NCBI GenBank assembly: GCA_016284295.1
Contig: JAEEOP010000009.1
Span: 1-57,718 of the forward strand
Reading direction: 5' to 3'
Source of the DNA: Methanomassiliicoccaceae archaeon
Lineage (GTDB): Archaea; Thermoplasmatota; Thermoplasmata; Methanomassiliicoccales; Methanomethylophilaceae
DNA: 57,718 bases
The translations under genes were made by a program, and so were the position numbers. Positions 33,274-41,885 of this stretch are shown piece by piece. Position 1 is the stretch's first letter. Each line of letters opens with the position of its first letter. The notes beneath the pieces were generated by a model. It was not told where the DNA came from. It ran no database searches and saw only the letters and a list, made by a program, of their open reading frames with translations.

Positions 33274-34680
33274 ATGGTCGAGTTGAAGGTCGTCGACGGC
33301 AAGGCCGTCAATCCCGAATCGGACAGGTTGGAGTTCAAGAGGTGCACGAACAGTCTCACCAGGGACTTCTGGCCCACATACTCCGCATTCGCAAACACCT
33401 TCGGGGGAACGGTATTCCTTGGTGTGGACGATGCTACGAAGGAGATCGTAGGGGTGGAGGATCCCGACAAGGTCACCAAGCAGCTGTGGGATGTCCTGAA
33501 CGACCATGACAAGGTGAGCGTTAACATAGTCTCGCCCAAAGACATCACCGTCCTGGATTTCGACGGCAGGGCCATCATCCGTGTGGATGTCCCCCGTGCG
33601 GAGCGCAGAAAGCGCCCGGTCTACATCAACAATAACATGTCCAGCGGCACGTACAAGCGCAACGGGGAGAGCGACTATCACTGCTCCGTGAGCGAACTCA
33701 AGCAGCTGCAGAGGGATTCGTCGGATTCATCCCAGGATTCCTCGGTCCTGACAGAGATGGATGTGGAGGAGCTCGATCCAGCATCGATATCGTCGTTCAG
33801 GAACATGATGTCCTCGAACAAACCCTACCACCCATGGAACGGCAAGAGCGACGAGGAGTTCCTGAGGCTGATCGGCGCGACCGCCAAGGGGGAGGACGGG
33901 GAGCAGCATCCTACGGTGGCCGGGCTCCTGATGTTCGGATTGGATTACAGTATCATGTCAGTCTTCCCCAACTATCATCTGGACTATCTGGAGTTCGCAA
34001 ATGATGGGGACAGGTGGATGTACCGCCTCACAACCGGCAGCGGGGAGTTCGCCGGCAATGTCCTGACATTCCTCGGCCAGGTCTCCAACAGGCTGGCCGT
34101 GGTGAACGAGAGGGGGAAGACCATCGACAATATGGTCCGCGTGGACGATACGCCGCTGATGAGGGCCGAGAGGGAGCTGATCGTAAATGCCCTGGTCCAT
34201 GCCGACTACAACGGGCCCAGGGGCATCAGGGCGGAATGGAGGCCCAGCGGATTCATGGTCAGGAACCCCGGCAACCTCAGGATACCTCTGGACGAGATGG
34301 TGGCCGGCGGTGTGAGCGATCCTCGCAACCCGCACATCGCACTGATGATGGGCCTGATTGGTATGACAGAGTGGTCCGGTGTCTGTGAGGTGGTGTCGGC
34401 ATGCCGCAGGATGTCGATACCGGACCCGATCTACACGGAATCGGTGGACCCCGATACCGTGACGGTTCGTCTCAAGATGCCTGTTGCAATGGATGCAGGC
34501 GATATGGAGGACACGATCCTGGGAATCATGAGGGCGGATCCGTTTGTCTCCCTAGATTCGTTGTCAGGACGCTTGGGGATAGAGCGCAGCAAGATGTCCA
34601 GAATGGTCAACGTCATGAAGGACAAGGGAATGGTAGAACGCGTAGGGGGTACACGCGGTCATTGGAATGTCCTGGTGTGA
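33274..34680 (+). CDS. AlbA_2/Schlafen-like domain, GHKL-type ATPase domain and winged helix
   Basis: 468 residues. N-terminal AlbA_2 nucleic-acid-binding domain (about 15-140: SDRLEFKRCTNS, FANTFGGTVFLGVDD, RPVYINNNMSSGTYKRNGESDY). A middle linker is followed by a HATPase_c_4-like region (about 285-370: LMRAERELIVNALVHADYNG, FMVRNPGNLRIP). A C-terminal winged helix (about 405-465: FVSLDSLSGRLGIERSKMSRMVNVMKDKGMVERVG). The family is a putative transcriptional regulator; direct function unproven. The palindrome upstream suggests self-regulation. A second family member is at 44385. Confidence 0.85.
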   Translation: MVELKVVDGKAVNPESDRLEFKRCTNSLTRDFWPTYSAFANTFGGTVFLGVDDATKEIVGVEDPDKVTKQLWDVLNDHDKVSVNIVSPKDITVLDFDGRAIIRVDVPRAERRKRPVYINNNMSSGTYKRNGESDYHCSVSELKQLQRDSSDSSQDSSVLTEMDVEELDPASISSFRNMMSSNKPYHPWNGKSDEEFLRLIGATAKGEDGEQHPTVAGLLMFGLDYSIMSVFPNYHLDYLEFANDGDRWMYRLTTGSGEFAGNVLTFLGQVSNRLAVVNERGKTIDNMVRVDDTPLMRAERELIVNALVHADYNGPRGIRAEWRPSGFMVRNPGNLRIPLDEMVAGGVSDPRNPHIALMMGLIGMTEWSGVCEVVSACRRMSIPDPIYTESVDPDTVTVRLKMPVAMDAGDMEDTILGIMRADPFVSLDSLSGRLGIERSKMSRMVNVMKDKGMVERVGGTRGHWNVLV

Positions 34681-34765
34681 TGAGATTATACAAGGTATCA
34701 TCGAACAGCCGGCTACGTTTGCATTTCAGCGATTGTTTGATATCTCTGCCATCCATCCTTGTACC

Positions 34766-35479
34766 ATGGACGTCCTTCGCAGCCTATGCTACATGCACGA
34801 CCCCGACCCGTCGAGGCGCTTCTTCGCTTTCGACATGTACGGGACGCTGGTCAAGGCCAGGTTCGGCAACATGGATGACATCTACGACGAGTTCTACCGC
34901 CTGTTCCCGGATGCCAGCAGGGAGGATGTCCAGAGGGAGTACCAATCGTTCTACGACGGATACTCCAGGGAGCACGGCCAGCATGTGGAGCTGACGATAG
35001 AGCATCTCCTGGAGCACATGGATTCCGTTTTCGGAACGCACATAGACAGCCTGAAGGCGGAGAACGACATGATGAGGGCGACCCACACGTTCATCCCGGT
35101 CAGGGGGGCGGAGGAGACCCTCAGGTACTTCAGGGACAGAGGATACAAGATTGGAGTCCTGAGCAACACATCGTACCGCGGAGCGGTGGTCAAGGGGCTG
35201 CTGGAGGATGTCGGGTTCGACAAGCTCATAGACACCGTCATCAGCAGCGCGGACGTGGGCTACAGGAAGCCCCATGACAATGCATATTCGGCGGTGGTCG
35301 AGGCCCTGGGGGCCACGAGGGACGCATGCTTCTTCGCAGGCGATTCCGAGGACAAGGATTTCCTCGGTCCACGCAGGTTCGGGATGAGGGGATCGTTCCT
35401 CATAGACCCGACCAGGCCGTCCAGGGAGACGGGGATCGTGTCGTCCATAGCGGACATCCCGTCGTTCTTCCGCGATTGA
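34766..35479 (+). CDS. HAD-superfamily hydrolase
   Basis: 237 residues. HAD motif I is FFAFDMYGTLVKARFG (DxYGT, nucleophile Asp near residue 20), motif II is IGVLSNTSYRG, motif III the Lys in SADVGYRKPHDNAYSAVVEALG, motif IV FFAGDSEDKDFLGPRRFGMRG. The helical cap lies between motifs I and II (about 30-110). Small-molecule phosphatase, substrate unknown. ATG 34766 is chosen; ATG 34793 is possible and the frame is open further upstream without resemblance. Confidence 0.87.
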   Translation: MDVLRSLCYMHDPDPSRRFFAFDMYGTLVKARFGNMDDIYDEFYRLFPDASREDVQREYQSFYDGYSREHGQHVELTIEHLLEHMDSVFGTHIDSLKAENDMMRATHTFIPVRGAEETLRYFRDRGYKIGVLSNTSYRGAVVKGLLEDVGFDKLIDTVISSADVGYRKPHDNAYSAVVEALGATRDACFFAGDSEDKDFLGPRRFGMRGSFLIDPTRPSRETGIVSSIADIPSFFRD

Positions 35480-35502
35480 GATCAAGACTTCAGGTGTGAG
35501 AG

Positions 35503-37440
35503 ATGGCCCAGAGGAACATAGCCCACGGTAAGGAGGTCCGCAAATGGTGCGATAATTGCGGCACCCTGATCCTGGGGGATTCATGCTCCAGGTGCGGTTC
35601 GGAGGGCCGTACGTTCGAGATCAACAGCCCGGGGGACATCAGGCCCTGCATGGGAGACAGCATCGGGCTCGTGCTTTCATTGTTCAAGGATGCCTTCGGG
35701 ACTAGCGCACCGCTGGAGGGGAAGGCCCTGTTCTTCAACAAGGTCCCTGGAGAGGATCGTACCGATGAGATCATCGCATCAGGATGTGTTCTTGGGATAT
35801 TGCGCTTCGACATGAGGTCGGACCGCATCGTCCTCGAGATAAGGCAGCCTGGAGCGGACATGTTCGCCCCCGTGGCCACCAAGAACGTGGTGATGTTCGG
35901 CGGCATGTCAGGACACCTCAAGGGGAAGACCGTCCCCGGGGAGAACGTCGTCGATGTCATCGGGGATTTCAGGATAGGTGACACGCTCATACTCAAGAAG
36001 GGCCAGAAGGTCGGTCCGGGAATCGCATTGGCGGACAGCGCAGACCTGAAGGGTGCGGAGAGGGCGGTGAAGATCCGCGACCTGAATGCCCCGCAGGACG
36101 TCCCTGTGTCGCCGAAGGCTGACCTTAGGACATTCGTTGACGTCAACAAGGATCACATCAAGAGGATCGGAAGGCATTCGGTGAAGGAGATCAGGAGGTT
36201 CCTGGACGAGAAGAATCAGAAGGGATTGCCTGTGACGGTATCGTTCTCAGGGGGAAAGGACTCCCTCGTGGCCTACGGCCTGGCGTCGCAGGCAGTCGAG
36301 AGTCCTGACCTGATGTACATCGACACCGGCCTGGAGTTCCCGGAGACCGTCAATTACGTGAAATCATTCGCACTGGAGCACGGGAACCGTCTGCACATAG
36401 CGGAGGGCAAGGACGGCTTCTGGGAGAACGTCGGTACCTTCGGGCCTCCGGCCAAGGATTTCCGCTGGTGCTGCAAGGTCTGCAAGCTCGGACCCATGAC
36501 GGACATGATCTCGGGGGATTTCCCCAAGGGGACCATTACCGTGGAAGGCAACCGCTGGCTGGAGTCCTACGCACGTTCCACCATTGGGTTCGTAACGAAG
36601 AACCCCTTCGTCCCCAACCAGATAAACCTGAACCCCATCCGTTCGTGGTGCGCGGCGGAGGTTTGGGCGTATATCCTGTACCACGGCCTGGAGTACAATC
36701 CGCTCTACGACAGGGATTTCGAGAGGATCGGCTGCTACCTGTGCCCGTCATGCCTGTCCAGCGAATGGAGGAACACCGGCAGGATCCATCCAGATCTGTA
36801 CGGCAGATGGGAGGGCCATCTCCACGGTTACGCGGAGGCCGTCGGCCTTCCGAAGGAATACGTCGACATGGGATTCTGGAGGTGGAAGGTGCTGCCTCCC
36901 AAGATGATACAGCTCTCGGAGGAGATGCAGATCTCCCTGAAGCCGTCCAAATCGGCAGGTCCGAGCATGAGGATGCTCAAAGGGGCCTCGCCCTGCACCG
37001 CAGGGGGATACTCCATGGAGGCGGTGGTTAACATCGAGCACAGCAGGGACTTCTCCTATGTGGAGGATGCATTGAGGACCGTCGGGGATGTTAAGTATTC
37101 ATCTGAATTCGAGATCGCTCTGTTGAAGATGCCCATCGGGAGGGCCAAGCTGTTCGGCGGAGGGCAGGTGTCCGTCACCGCACCGGACGGGAAGAACGCC
37201 AAGAAGGTGTTCGAGAAGTCTGTCAAGGCGCTCATCAGGGCCGAACTGTGCACGGAATGCGGGATATGCGCCAAGAGCTGCGCCCGCCGTGCGATAACCA
37301 TCAAAGGGGGCATGAGGGTCGATCCTGGGAAGTGCAACTCCTGCGGCAGATGCGAATCGTCCTGCATGGTCATCCACTATTATGATAAACTGATGGAATC
37401 AGCGGACGGGCAGCCCGTGTCGTGCGCCAGGTCCAAGTGA
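35503..37440 (+). CDS. PUA / PAPS-reductase-like / ferredoxin fusion protein
   Basis: 645 residues. N-terminal zinc ribbon CDNCGTLILGDSCSRCG (16-32). A PUA-like domain covers about 50-190. A PP-loop PAPS-reductase/ATP-pyrophosphatase domain has FSGGKDS at about 247-253, DTGLEFPETVNYV and CCKVCKLGPM. Two 4Fe-4S motifs close the protein, CTECGICAKSC and CNSCGRCESSC (about 583-622). Found in many methanogens; proposed roles are sulphur transfer to RNA or sulphate/sulphite-linked assimilation, unproven. The PUA domain points toward an RNA substrate. CAGGTGTGAGAGATG supplies the start context. Confidence 0.85.
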   Translation: MAQRNIAHGKEVRKWCDNCGTLILGDSCSRCGSEGRTFEINSPGDIRPCMGDSIGLVLSLFKDAFGTSAPLEGKALFFNKVPGEDRTDEIIASGCVLGILRFDMRSDRIVLEIRQPGADMFAPVATKNVVMFGGMSGHLKGKTVPGENVVDVIGDFRIGDTLILKKGQKVGPGIALADSADLKGAERAVKIRDLNAPQDVPVSPKADLRTFVDVNKDHIKRIGRHSVKEIRRFLDEKNQKGLPVTVSFSGGKDSLVAYGLASQAVESPDLMYIDTGLEFPETVNYVKSFALEHGNRLHIAEGKDGFWENVGTFGPPAKDFRWCCKVCKLGPMTDMISGDFPKGTITVEGNRWLESYARSTIGFVTKNPFVPNQINLNPIRSWCAAEVWAYILYHGLEYNPLYDRDFERIGCYLCPSCLSSEWRNTGRIHPDLYGRWEGHLHGYAEAVGLPKEYVDMGFWRWKVLPPKMIQLSEEMQISLKPSKSAGPSMRMLKGASPCTAGGYSMEAVVNIEHSRDFSYVEDALRTVGDVKYSSEFEIALLKMPIGRAKLFGGGQVSVTAPDGKNAKKVFEKSVKALIRAELCTECGICAKSCARRAITIKGGMRVDPGKCNSCGRCESSCMVIHYYDKLMESADGQPVSCARSK

Positions 37441-37461
37441 TCATTAAGCGTGTTGAAAAAT

Positions 37462-37485
37462 TCACGTAAAATTACGTGATTTTTT
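37462..37485 (+). terminator. Terminator after the PAPS-reductase-like gene
   Basis: TCACGTAA-AA-TTACGTGA hairpin followed by TTTTTT, 22 bases past the stop codon. Confidence 0.8.
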
Positions 37486-37527
37486 CAGTAGGATGGGTTC
37501 CACCGCTCCAGAGGGTCGGACCAATGG

Positions 37528-37536
37528 TTATAAAAA
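37528..37536 (+). promoter_or_regulatory. TATA box for 37558 gene
   Basis: TTATAAAAA, 22-30 bases before ATG 37558; the mRNA should be leaderless. Confidence 0.65.
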
Positions 37537-37557
37537 GGACACCCTTATCGTAGTACC

Positions 37558-38298
37558 ATGGATTGGACTTTCGGAATAGCCCTGCTGGTAGGTTTCGCAC
37601 CCGTGTTCATCTGCATGGACCTGGTGCTGAAGAACTACACCTATCCCAGGGTGGAGAACCCTTTCTTCAAGGACAGCACATTCTTCGGGATGTTCACGGT
37701 AGGCATACTGCTGGGAGTGGGACTCTTCTTCCTCATAAGGATATTCAACCTGCTCGAAAGTCCGCTGGCGATCCTGTACATGATTCTCATGGCCGTCATA
37801 GAGCTGATGGCGATGGTCGTCGTCATGAACCTCAAGAGGTTCCGCGGCAACTCCGATTCCATATTCTACGGATACGGGGTCGGTCTCGGCATGTCCGGAG
37901 GTATGGCGACAGGATTCACGTATTCCATATGCATGCTCGCGACCACCGTCGAGGGCGGTATCGTGGACCTTCCCGTCGTGGCGGCGTACATAATCATGCT
38001 GTCGGTCTCCATGGTCCTGATCTTCAGCTCGTGCGGTACCAACATCGGAGAGGGCATCGCCAGGCACCTGCCCATGCAGTTCGTGCTCCAGGCGGCCATC
38101 CCTCTTGTTGCTTACAACATGCTCTTCGCGGTCCTCTGGACGAGCACCGGGTTCATGTTCTGGGTGCTGCTCGTGGTGATGGTGGTCATCGGAGCGTTCT
38201 ACTTCAGGAGGAGCCTGTTCGAGAAGCTGCCCGCGATCATCAGGGAAGTCCTGAAGATGAACGGTGTGAAGCGCGACGACATCCCGCCGTCCAGATGA
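37558..38298 (+). CDS. Uncharacterised polytopic membrane protein
   Basis: 246 residues, family not recognised. Seven to eight hydrophobic segments (near 3-22, 42-62, 70-92, 105-125, 138-160, 178-195, 198-220), of which the first lies at the very N-terminus. Short charged loops (KNYTYPRVENPFFKD, NLKRFRGNSD) and a C-terminal cytoplasmic helix with IREVLKMNGVKRDDIPPSR. No transporter signature visible. Own promoter, leaderless; converges on the following minus-strand genes with no gap. Confidence 0.72.
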   Translation: MDWTFGIALLVGFAPVFICMDLVLKNYTYPRVENPFFKDSTFFGMFTVGILLGVGLFFLIRIFNLLESPLAILYMILMAVIELMAMVVVMNLKRFRGNSDSIFYGYGVGLGMSGGMATGFTYSICMLATTVEGGIVDLPVVAAYIIMLSVSMVLIFSSCGTNIGEGIARHLPMQFVLQAAIPLVAYNMLFAVLWTSTGFMFWVLLVVMVVIGAFYFRRSLFEKLPAIIREVLKMNGVKRDDIPPSR

Positions 38299-38754
38299 TC
38301 ATCCTTTGTATTGGCCGGGCCTGACCTCGGCGATATAACAGCGGTCCATCATTGCGGAGACGTACTTCTCGGCGTGCTTATCGCCGACAATCTCCGCCAC
38401 ATCCTCGATGGTGAAGGTGCCCTTAATCTTGGTCAACCCTTTGGCGATGATCTGCATCTTCTCGTCCAGGTCGGTGCTGTTCTCGAACTTGTAGATCATG
38501 GTGGAATAGGGGTCTGCCTTCTCGATCTTCCTTTTCTTGGCCCTCTCCTCTTTTGGAGACGGCGCCTCGAAGCCTGCCGCTTCCCCCAGTGCCTTGCGTG
38601 CGGTCTCCTGATCCCGGCATTCGTAGATGAAGACCATCTTGTCGGTCCTCTCGGTGTTCCCGCAGTAGGGGCAGGAGGAACTCTTGGAGGATTTGTCTAT
38701 GACGCGGGCCCTGCCGCATCTGCTGCAGATCGACAGGCCGTACAGGTCGATCAC
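38299..38754 (-). CDS. Zinc-ribbon protein (DUF1922-like), 151 residues
   Basis: Initiating GTG at 38754 overlaps the pdaD stop by four bases. N-terminal zinc ribbon: CSRCGRARVIDKSSKSSSCPYCGNTERTDK (about 10-40), as in the DUF1922 group of archaeal zinc-ribbon proteins. A charged middle (EERAKKRKIEKADPYS) and a C-terminal helical domain (MQIIAKGLTKIKGTFTIEDVAEIVGDKHAEKYVSAMMDRCYIAEVRPGQYKG) that looks like a winged helix. Possibly a nucleic-acid-binding protein; no assigned function. Confidence 0.72.
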   Translation of the reverse strand: MIDLYGLSICSRCGRARVIDKSSKSSSCPYCGNTERTDKMVFIYECRDQETARKALGEAAGFEAPSPKEERAKKRKIEKADPYSTMIYKFENSTDLDEKMQIIAKGLTKIKGTFTIEDVAEIVGDKHAEKYVSAMMDRCYIAEVRPGQYKG

Positions 38755-39224
38755 CTGTATTCGGTGAAGACGAGCGCGGATACGCAGCACCCGTAGTTGT
38801 CCATGGGGATCTTCAGCTCCTCGATGGCGTAGCTGATCTCCTCGAACTCCACGTGGCGGATGTCGGACATCTCCTTCATCTTGTACGAAAGGATCTCCCT
38901 GAGAGATTCTGCGGAACCATGGATGTGCCCCTCGGCGACGTAACCGCCCTTGCCGTCCTTGCGGTAGGCGTATGCGATCCCGGCGGCGATGGTCTCGCCC
39001 TCGCATCCCCTCATCTGGGCCAGTACGCAGTGGGTTACAGCGCCCATGGACATCTCGCAGGGGGTTACCTGCTCCGCACCGATGGGGATGACAGACGATA
39101 CAGAAACGAGGTTCTGCTCCCCGATACCGGCCTTGATCAGGGCCTTGTCGAACGCGTTGAGGTCCGAGGTCTTGCTCACAGCGGAGCTGTGGGTGACGAA
39201 GAATTTGCTGGGCACTAGTTCCAT
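38751..39224 (-). CDS. pdaD: Pyruvoyl-dependent arginine decarboxylase
   Basis: Makes agmatine for polyamine synthesis. 157 residues. The proenzyme self-cleaves at the Ser-Ser bond in NLVSVSSVIPIGAEQ (about 43-44) to create the pyruvoyl group. The later CEMSMGAVTHCVLAQMRGCEGETIAAGIAYA block and the C-terminal CCVSALVFTEYR strand are typical. Starts MELVPSKFFVTHSSAVSKTSDLNAFD. Translation is coupled to the downstream zinc-ribbon gene. Confidence 0.94.
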   Translation of the reverse strand: MELVPSKFFVTHSSAVSKTSDLNAFDKALIKAGIGEQNLVSVSSVIPIGAEQVTPCEMSMGAVTHCVLAQMRGCEGETIAAGIAYAYRKDGKGGYVAEGHIHGSAESLREILSYKMKEMSDIRHVEFEEISYAIEELKIPMDNYGCCVSALVFTEYR

Positions 39225-39261
39225 GGTGGTTCCGATGGGTTTAACCTATTAATTAGTTGGT

Positions 39262-39978
39262 TCAACCGATGTACTGGGAAGTGTCGCTCAGGTTGTGCTG
39301 TGCGGTCTCCAGCTGCTGCTGTATGATCTGGGCCTCCTTCAGCAGTTCTGACGGGTTAGTCTTGAAACCTGGGATGAGCTTGGATATGGGCTCGATGAAC
39401 GATGCGGACGATCCGGGATCCGGTACGCCGGCGTTTGCAGGCACCATGATGGTGATGATGTCCATGCCCTTGTTCGGCGCCATGTACAGAAGGACTCCAG
39501 TCAGTCCTCTGATCATGCCGTCCGTCATGGCGGGGAGACCGCTCTTCTTCAGGAGTTTCTTGCTGTTGGGGCCGGCTGCCACAGCGAGGACCTGGCTGTT
39601 CTCGAACTTGGGGGCACCTTCCATGGCGATGACCGTCTTTACCCCCTTCTGCCTCAGATAGAGCAGCACCCTGTTCGCCAGGGAGTAGCAGTCCTCCGGC
39701 TTGGGGGAGTACTCGGTCATGCACACGATCACGTCATGGCCGTTCTTCCTCTTGTTCTTGTAACCGTAGAATCTGAGGGGAGGCATGGAGCTGTCGCCGT
39801 TGACCAGGCAGTAGGGAGGCATCGACGGGGATGCCATGCCTGCGATCGGGACCATCTCCAGGCTCTTGACGTACATGTTGGCCATGATGGAGCTTGTGAG
39901 ACCGATACTTGGGAATCCTATGACCGCGACGGGGTCCTTGAAACTCATATCATTGTACTGTATGGTCTCTATATCCAT
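39262..39978 (-). CDS. PAC2-family protein (proteasome assembly chaperone-like)
   Basis: 238 residues. It contains KDPVAVIGFPSIGLTSSIMANMYVKSLEM near the start, PPLRFYGYKNKRKNGHDVIVCMTEY, VKTVIAMEGAPKFENSQVLAVAAGPNSKKLLKKSG, GMIRGLTGVLLYMAPNKGMDIITIMVPANAGVPDPGSSASFIEPIS, the pattern of archaeal PAC2/PbaB-like proteins. C-terminal coiled segment of about 20 residues. ATG 39978 (MDIETIQ) chosen; ATG 39990 also possible. The role in proteasome assembly in this lineage is by homology only. Confidence 0.85.
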   Translation of the reverse strand: MDIETIQYNDMSFKDPVAVIGFPSIGLTSSIMANMYVKSLEMVPIAGMASPSMPPYCLVNGDSSMPPLRFYGYKNKRKNGHDVIVCMTEYSPKPEDCYSLANRVLLYLRQKGVKTVIAMEGAPKFENSQVLAVAAGPNSKKLLKKSGLPAMTDGMIRGLTGVLLYMAPNKGMDIITIMVPANAGVPDPGSSASFIEPISKLIPGFKTNPSELLKEAQIIQQQLETAQHNLSDTSQYIG

Positions 39979-40029
39979 ACTGAGAAACATACCGTCATAC
40001 TTTTTAAGAAGTTCTATCATGTGTTCGAC

Positions 40030-41304
40030 ATGAGCGGTCATTCCATCAAAGTCTCCAAGACATCCGCGGGCATACCCGTCGTCGTCGAGAACATCCCCGA
40101 CAGCGAGAGCGCCGCATACATGATAGGCGTAGCCACCGGTTCGAGGGACGAGACCCCCGACATATTCGGGCTGTCCCACCTGCTGGAGCACACGGTGTTC
40201 AGGGAGACCAAGACGATGGATTCCTACCAGATGGCAAAGGAGATCGAGGGTGCCGGAGGGGAGCTGAACGCCTTCACCGGCAGGGAGATGACCGCATTCT
40301 ACGGGATAACCATCAAGGAGACGGCCGATGTTGCCAGGAAGATCGTCGGCGACATTGTCGCCAACCCCCTGATCAACGAGAACGCCACCGAGCTGGAGAA
40401 GAAGATCGTCCTCCAGGAGCTTAGCATGGTCAAGAGCGAGCCTGAGAGGTACATCCACGACCTCTTCAGTATGATCCTCTGGAAGGGTCACGAGCTGTGC
40501 CAGGATGAGGGAGGCGACGAGAAGCTCGTCGCCAAGATGACTTACGAGGACCTCAGGAAGTACTACGACGAGAAGTACCGCATACCCAACATCTCTGTTT
40601 ACGCGGTCGGTTCCGTCGATATGGATGAGACAGTGGCCTGGGCCGAGGACACCCTCGACGGAATGTCCGGAGGTAAAAGGAACGTAAGGACGGAGCCGTC
40701 CATCCCCGAAGGGAAGTACGAGTTTGTCGCCAACGATTCCGACCATTACCAGGTGGCTATGGGATTCCAGTCGTACGGTTCCTCCCACGAGGACCGCATG
40801 GCGGTGTCCATGCTGTCGGCCGTGCTCGGATCCGGAACAAGCTCCAGGCTGTTTCAGGATGTCAGGGAGAAGAAGGCCCTGGTGTACTCGATCTTCAACA
40901 GCATATCCCAGAACAGCGATGCCAGCTCCTTCGCCACATACATGTCCTGCACCAAGGAGAATGTGGTCGAGGCGATGGAGACCACCACGAAGGTCATCGG
41001 GAAGTTCCTCGCCGAAGGTCTGGAGAAGGGCGAGCTCGAGAGGGCGAAGAGGCTCGTGAAGGGTGCAAACGTCAGGGCCATGGAGTCCACCGACAACAGG
41101 CTATACAGGCTCGGTGTCAATCATATGCTCAACGGCTCCACCGAGACGCTCGAGGAGCGTCTGGCTAAGATAGATGCGGTCACCGAGGACGATGTCATGA
41201 GGGTGGCCCAGGACATATTGGTCCCGGAGAGGCTCAACACCGTGGTGTTGGGCAAGAACAACCGTTCCCTCAAGAAGTACGATCCGGCGAACCTTGCTTT
41301 CTGA
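40030..41304 (+). CDS. M16-family zinc peptidase
   Basis: 424 residues, one inverzincin domain pair. Inverted zinc motif HLLEH at about 50-54 (FGLSHLLEHTVFRET), with the distal Glu in the helix ELEKKIVLQELSMVKSEPERYIHD. The second half contains DVREKKALVYSIFNSISQNSD, the R/Y substrate-contact segment typical of processing-peptidase-like M16 proteins. No signal peptide, so cytoplasmic. Possibly a peptide-processing or maturation enzyme. Its 3' end overlaps the hydrogenase-protease gene by 35 bases. Confidence 0.9.
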   Translation: MSGHSIKVSKTSAGIPVVVENIPDSESAAYMIGVATGSRDETPDIFGLSHLLEHTVFRETKTMDSYQMAKEIEGAGGELNAFTGREMTAFYGITIKETADVARKIVGDIVANPLINENATELEKKIVLQELSMVKSEPERYIHDLFSMILWKGHELCQDEGGDEKLVAKMTYEDLRKYYDEKYRIPNISVYAVGSVDMDETVAWAEDTLDGMSGGKRNVRTEPSIPEGKYEFVANDSDHYQVAMGFQSYGSSHEDRMAVSMLSAVLGSGTSSRLFQDVREKKALVYSIFNSISQNSDASSFATYMSCTKENVVEAMETTTKVIGKFLAEGLEKGELERAKRLVKGANVRAMESTDNRLYRLGVNHMLNGSTETLEERLAKIDAVTEDDVMRVAQDILVPERLNTVVLGKNNRSLKKYDPANLAF

Positions 41305-41779
41305 ACTCGTCGATGAAGTGCATCACGGCATCGCAGGCCACCGGCACGGCCGACTCCACTTCGGGGGTCATGATCTCCGTCATGGTCTTGATGTCCTGAA
41401 CCTCGATCGCGATGTAAGTGATCTTATCGGGCATTATCTCGGGGTCCATCTGGCGTCCGATCCTTATCGCCGTGGGGAGGTTCACATCATGGGATGCCGC
41501 CTCGGCGATCTTCTCGTCGAAATCGTGCTCGGTGTACACCATGACGGTCCCGGGAGCGTACTCGCCGGTCATTATCGCATCCACGATGATCGCCATCCTG
41601 TATCCGTGGATGACCGGGAGGATGTCCAGTCCGCCAACGGCCTCCTGATGGCAGTCCACTCCGTCGAGATGCATGTCCTCTATGGCCTGGGAGACCCTGA
41701 GCCCCACTGCATCGTCGCACATGATCGGGCTGCCGAGGCCGACGACGGCCACATCGGAAGTTCTGTCTGTCAATCCCAT
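41270..41779 (-). CDS. Hydrogenase maturation protease (HycI/HyaD family)
   Basis: 169 residues. VVGLGSPIMCDDAVGLRVSQAIEDM carries the usual GNxLxxDDG-like motif in a variant form with nickel-sensing Asp/Glu equivalents (CDDAVG and later MTGEYAPGTVMVY, SHDVNLPTAI). Cuts the C-terminus of NiFe hydrogenase large subunits. ATG 41779 follows a GGAGGGG ribosome site; TATA-like TTATTATAGAT lies about 30 bases upstream. Hydrogenase genes are not in the window. Confidence 0.87.
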   Translation of the reverse strand: MGLTDRTSDVAVVGLGSPIMCDDAVGLRVSQAIEDMHLDGVDCHQEAVGGLDILPVIHGYRMAIIVDAIMTGEYAPGTVMVYTEHDFDEKIAEAASHDVNLPTAIRIGRQMDPEIMPDKITYIAIEVQDIKTMTEIMTPEVESAVPVACDAVMHFIDEFRKQGSPDRTS

Positions 41780-41832
41780 CTGATCGCCCCTCCAATGTAT
41801 GATATCTATAATAACCGATACCGTCGATGGTA

Positions 41833-41848
41833 TTATCTTTTCAGGTAA
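41833..41848. promoter_or_regulatory. Putative operator copy 1 (LysR/ModE-like regulator)
   Basis: TTATCTTTTCAGGTAA; its reverse complement TTACCTGAAAAGATAA matches the site at 42715-42730 in 15 of 16 bases. It lies 37 bases before the regulator's ATG 41886, beside the divergent hydrogenase-protease promoter. Confidence 0.55.
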
Positions 41849-41885
41849 CACTCAGCGTCCCGTGGACATATCAATCCAGAACTCA

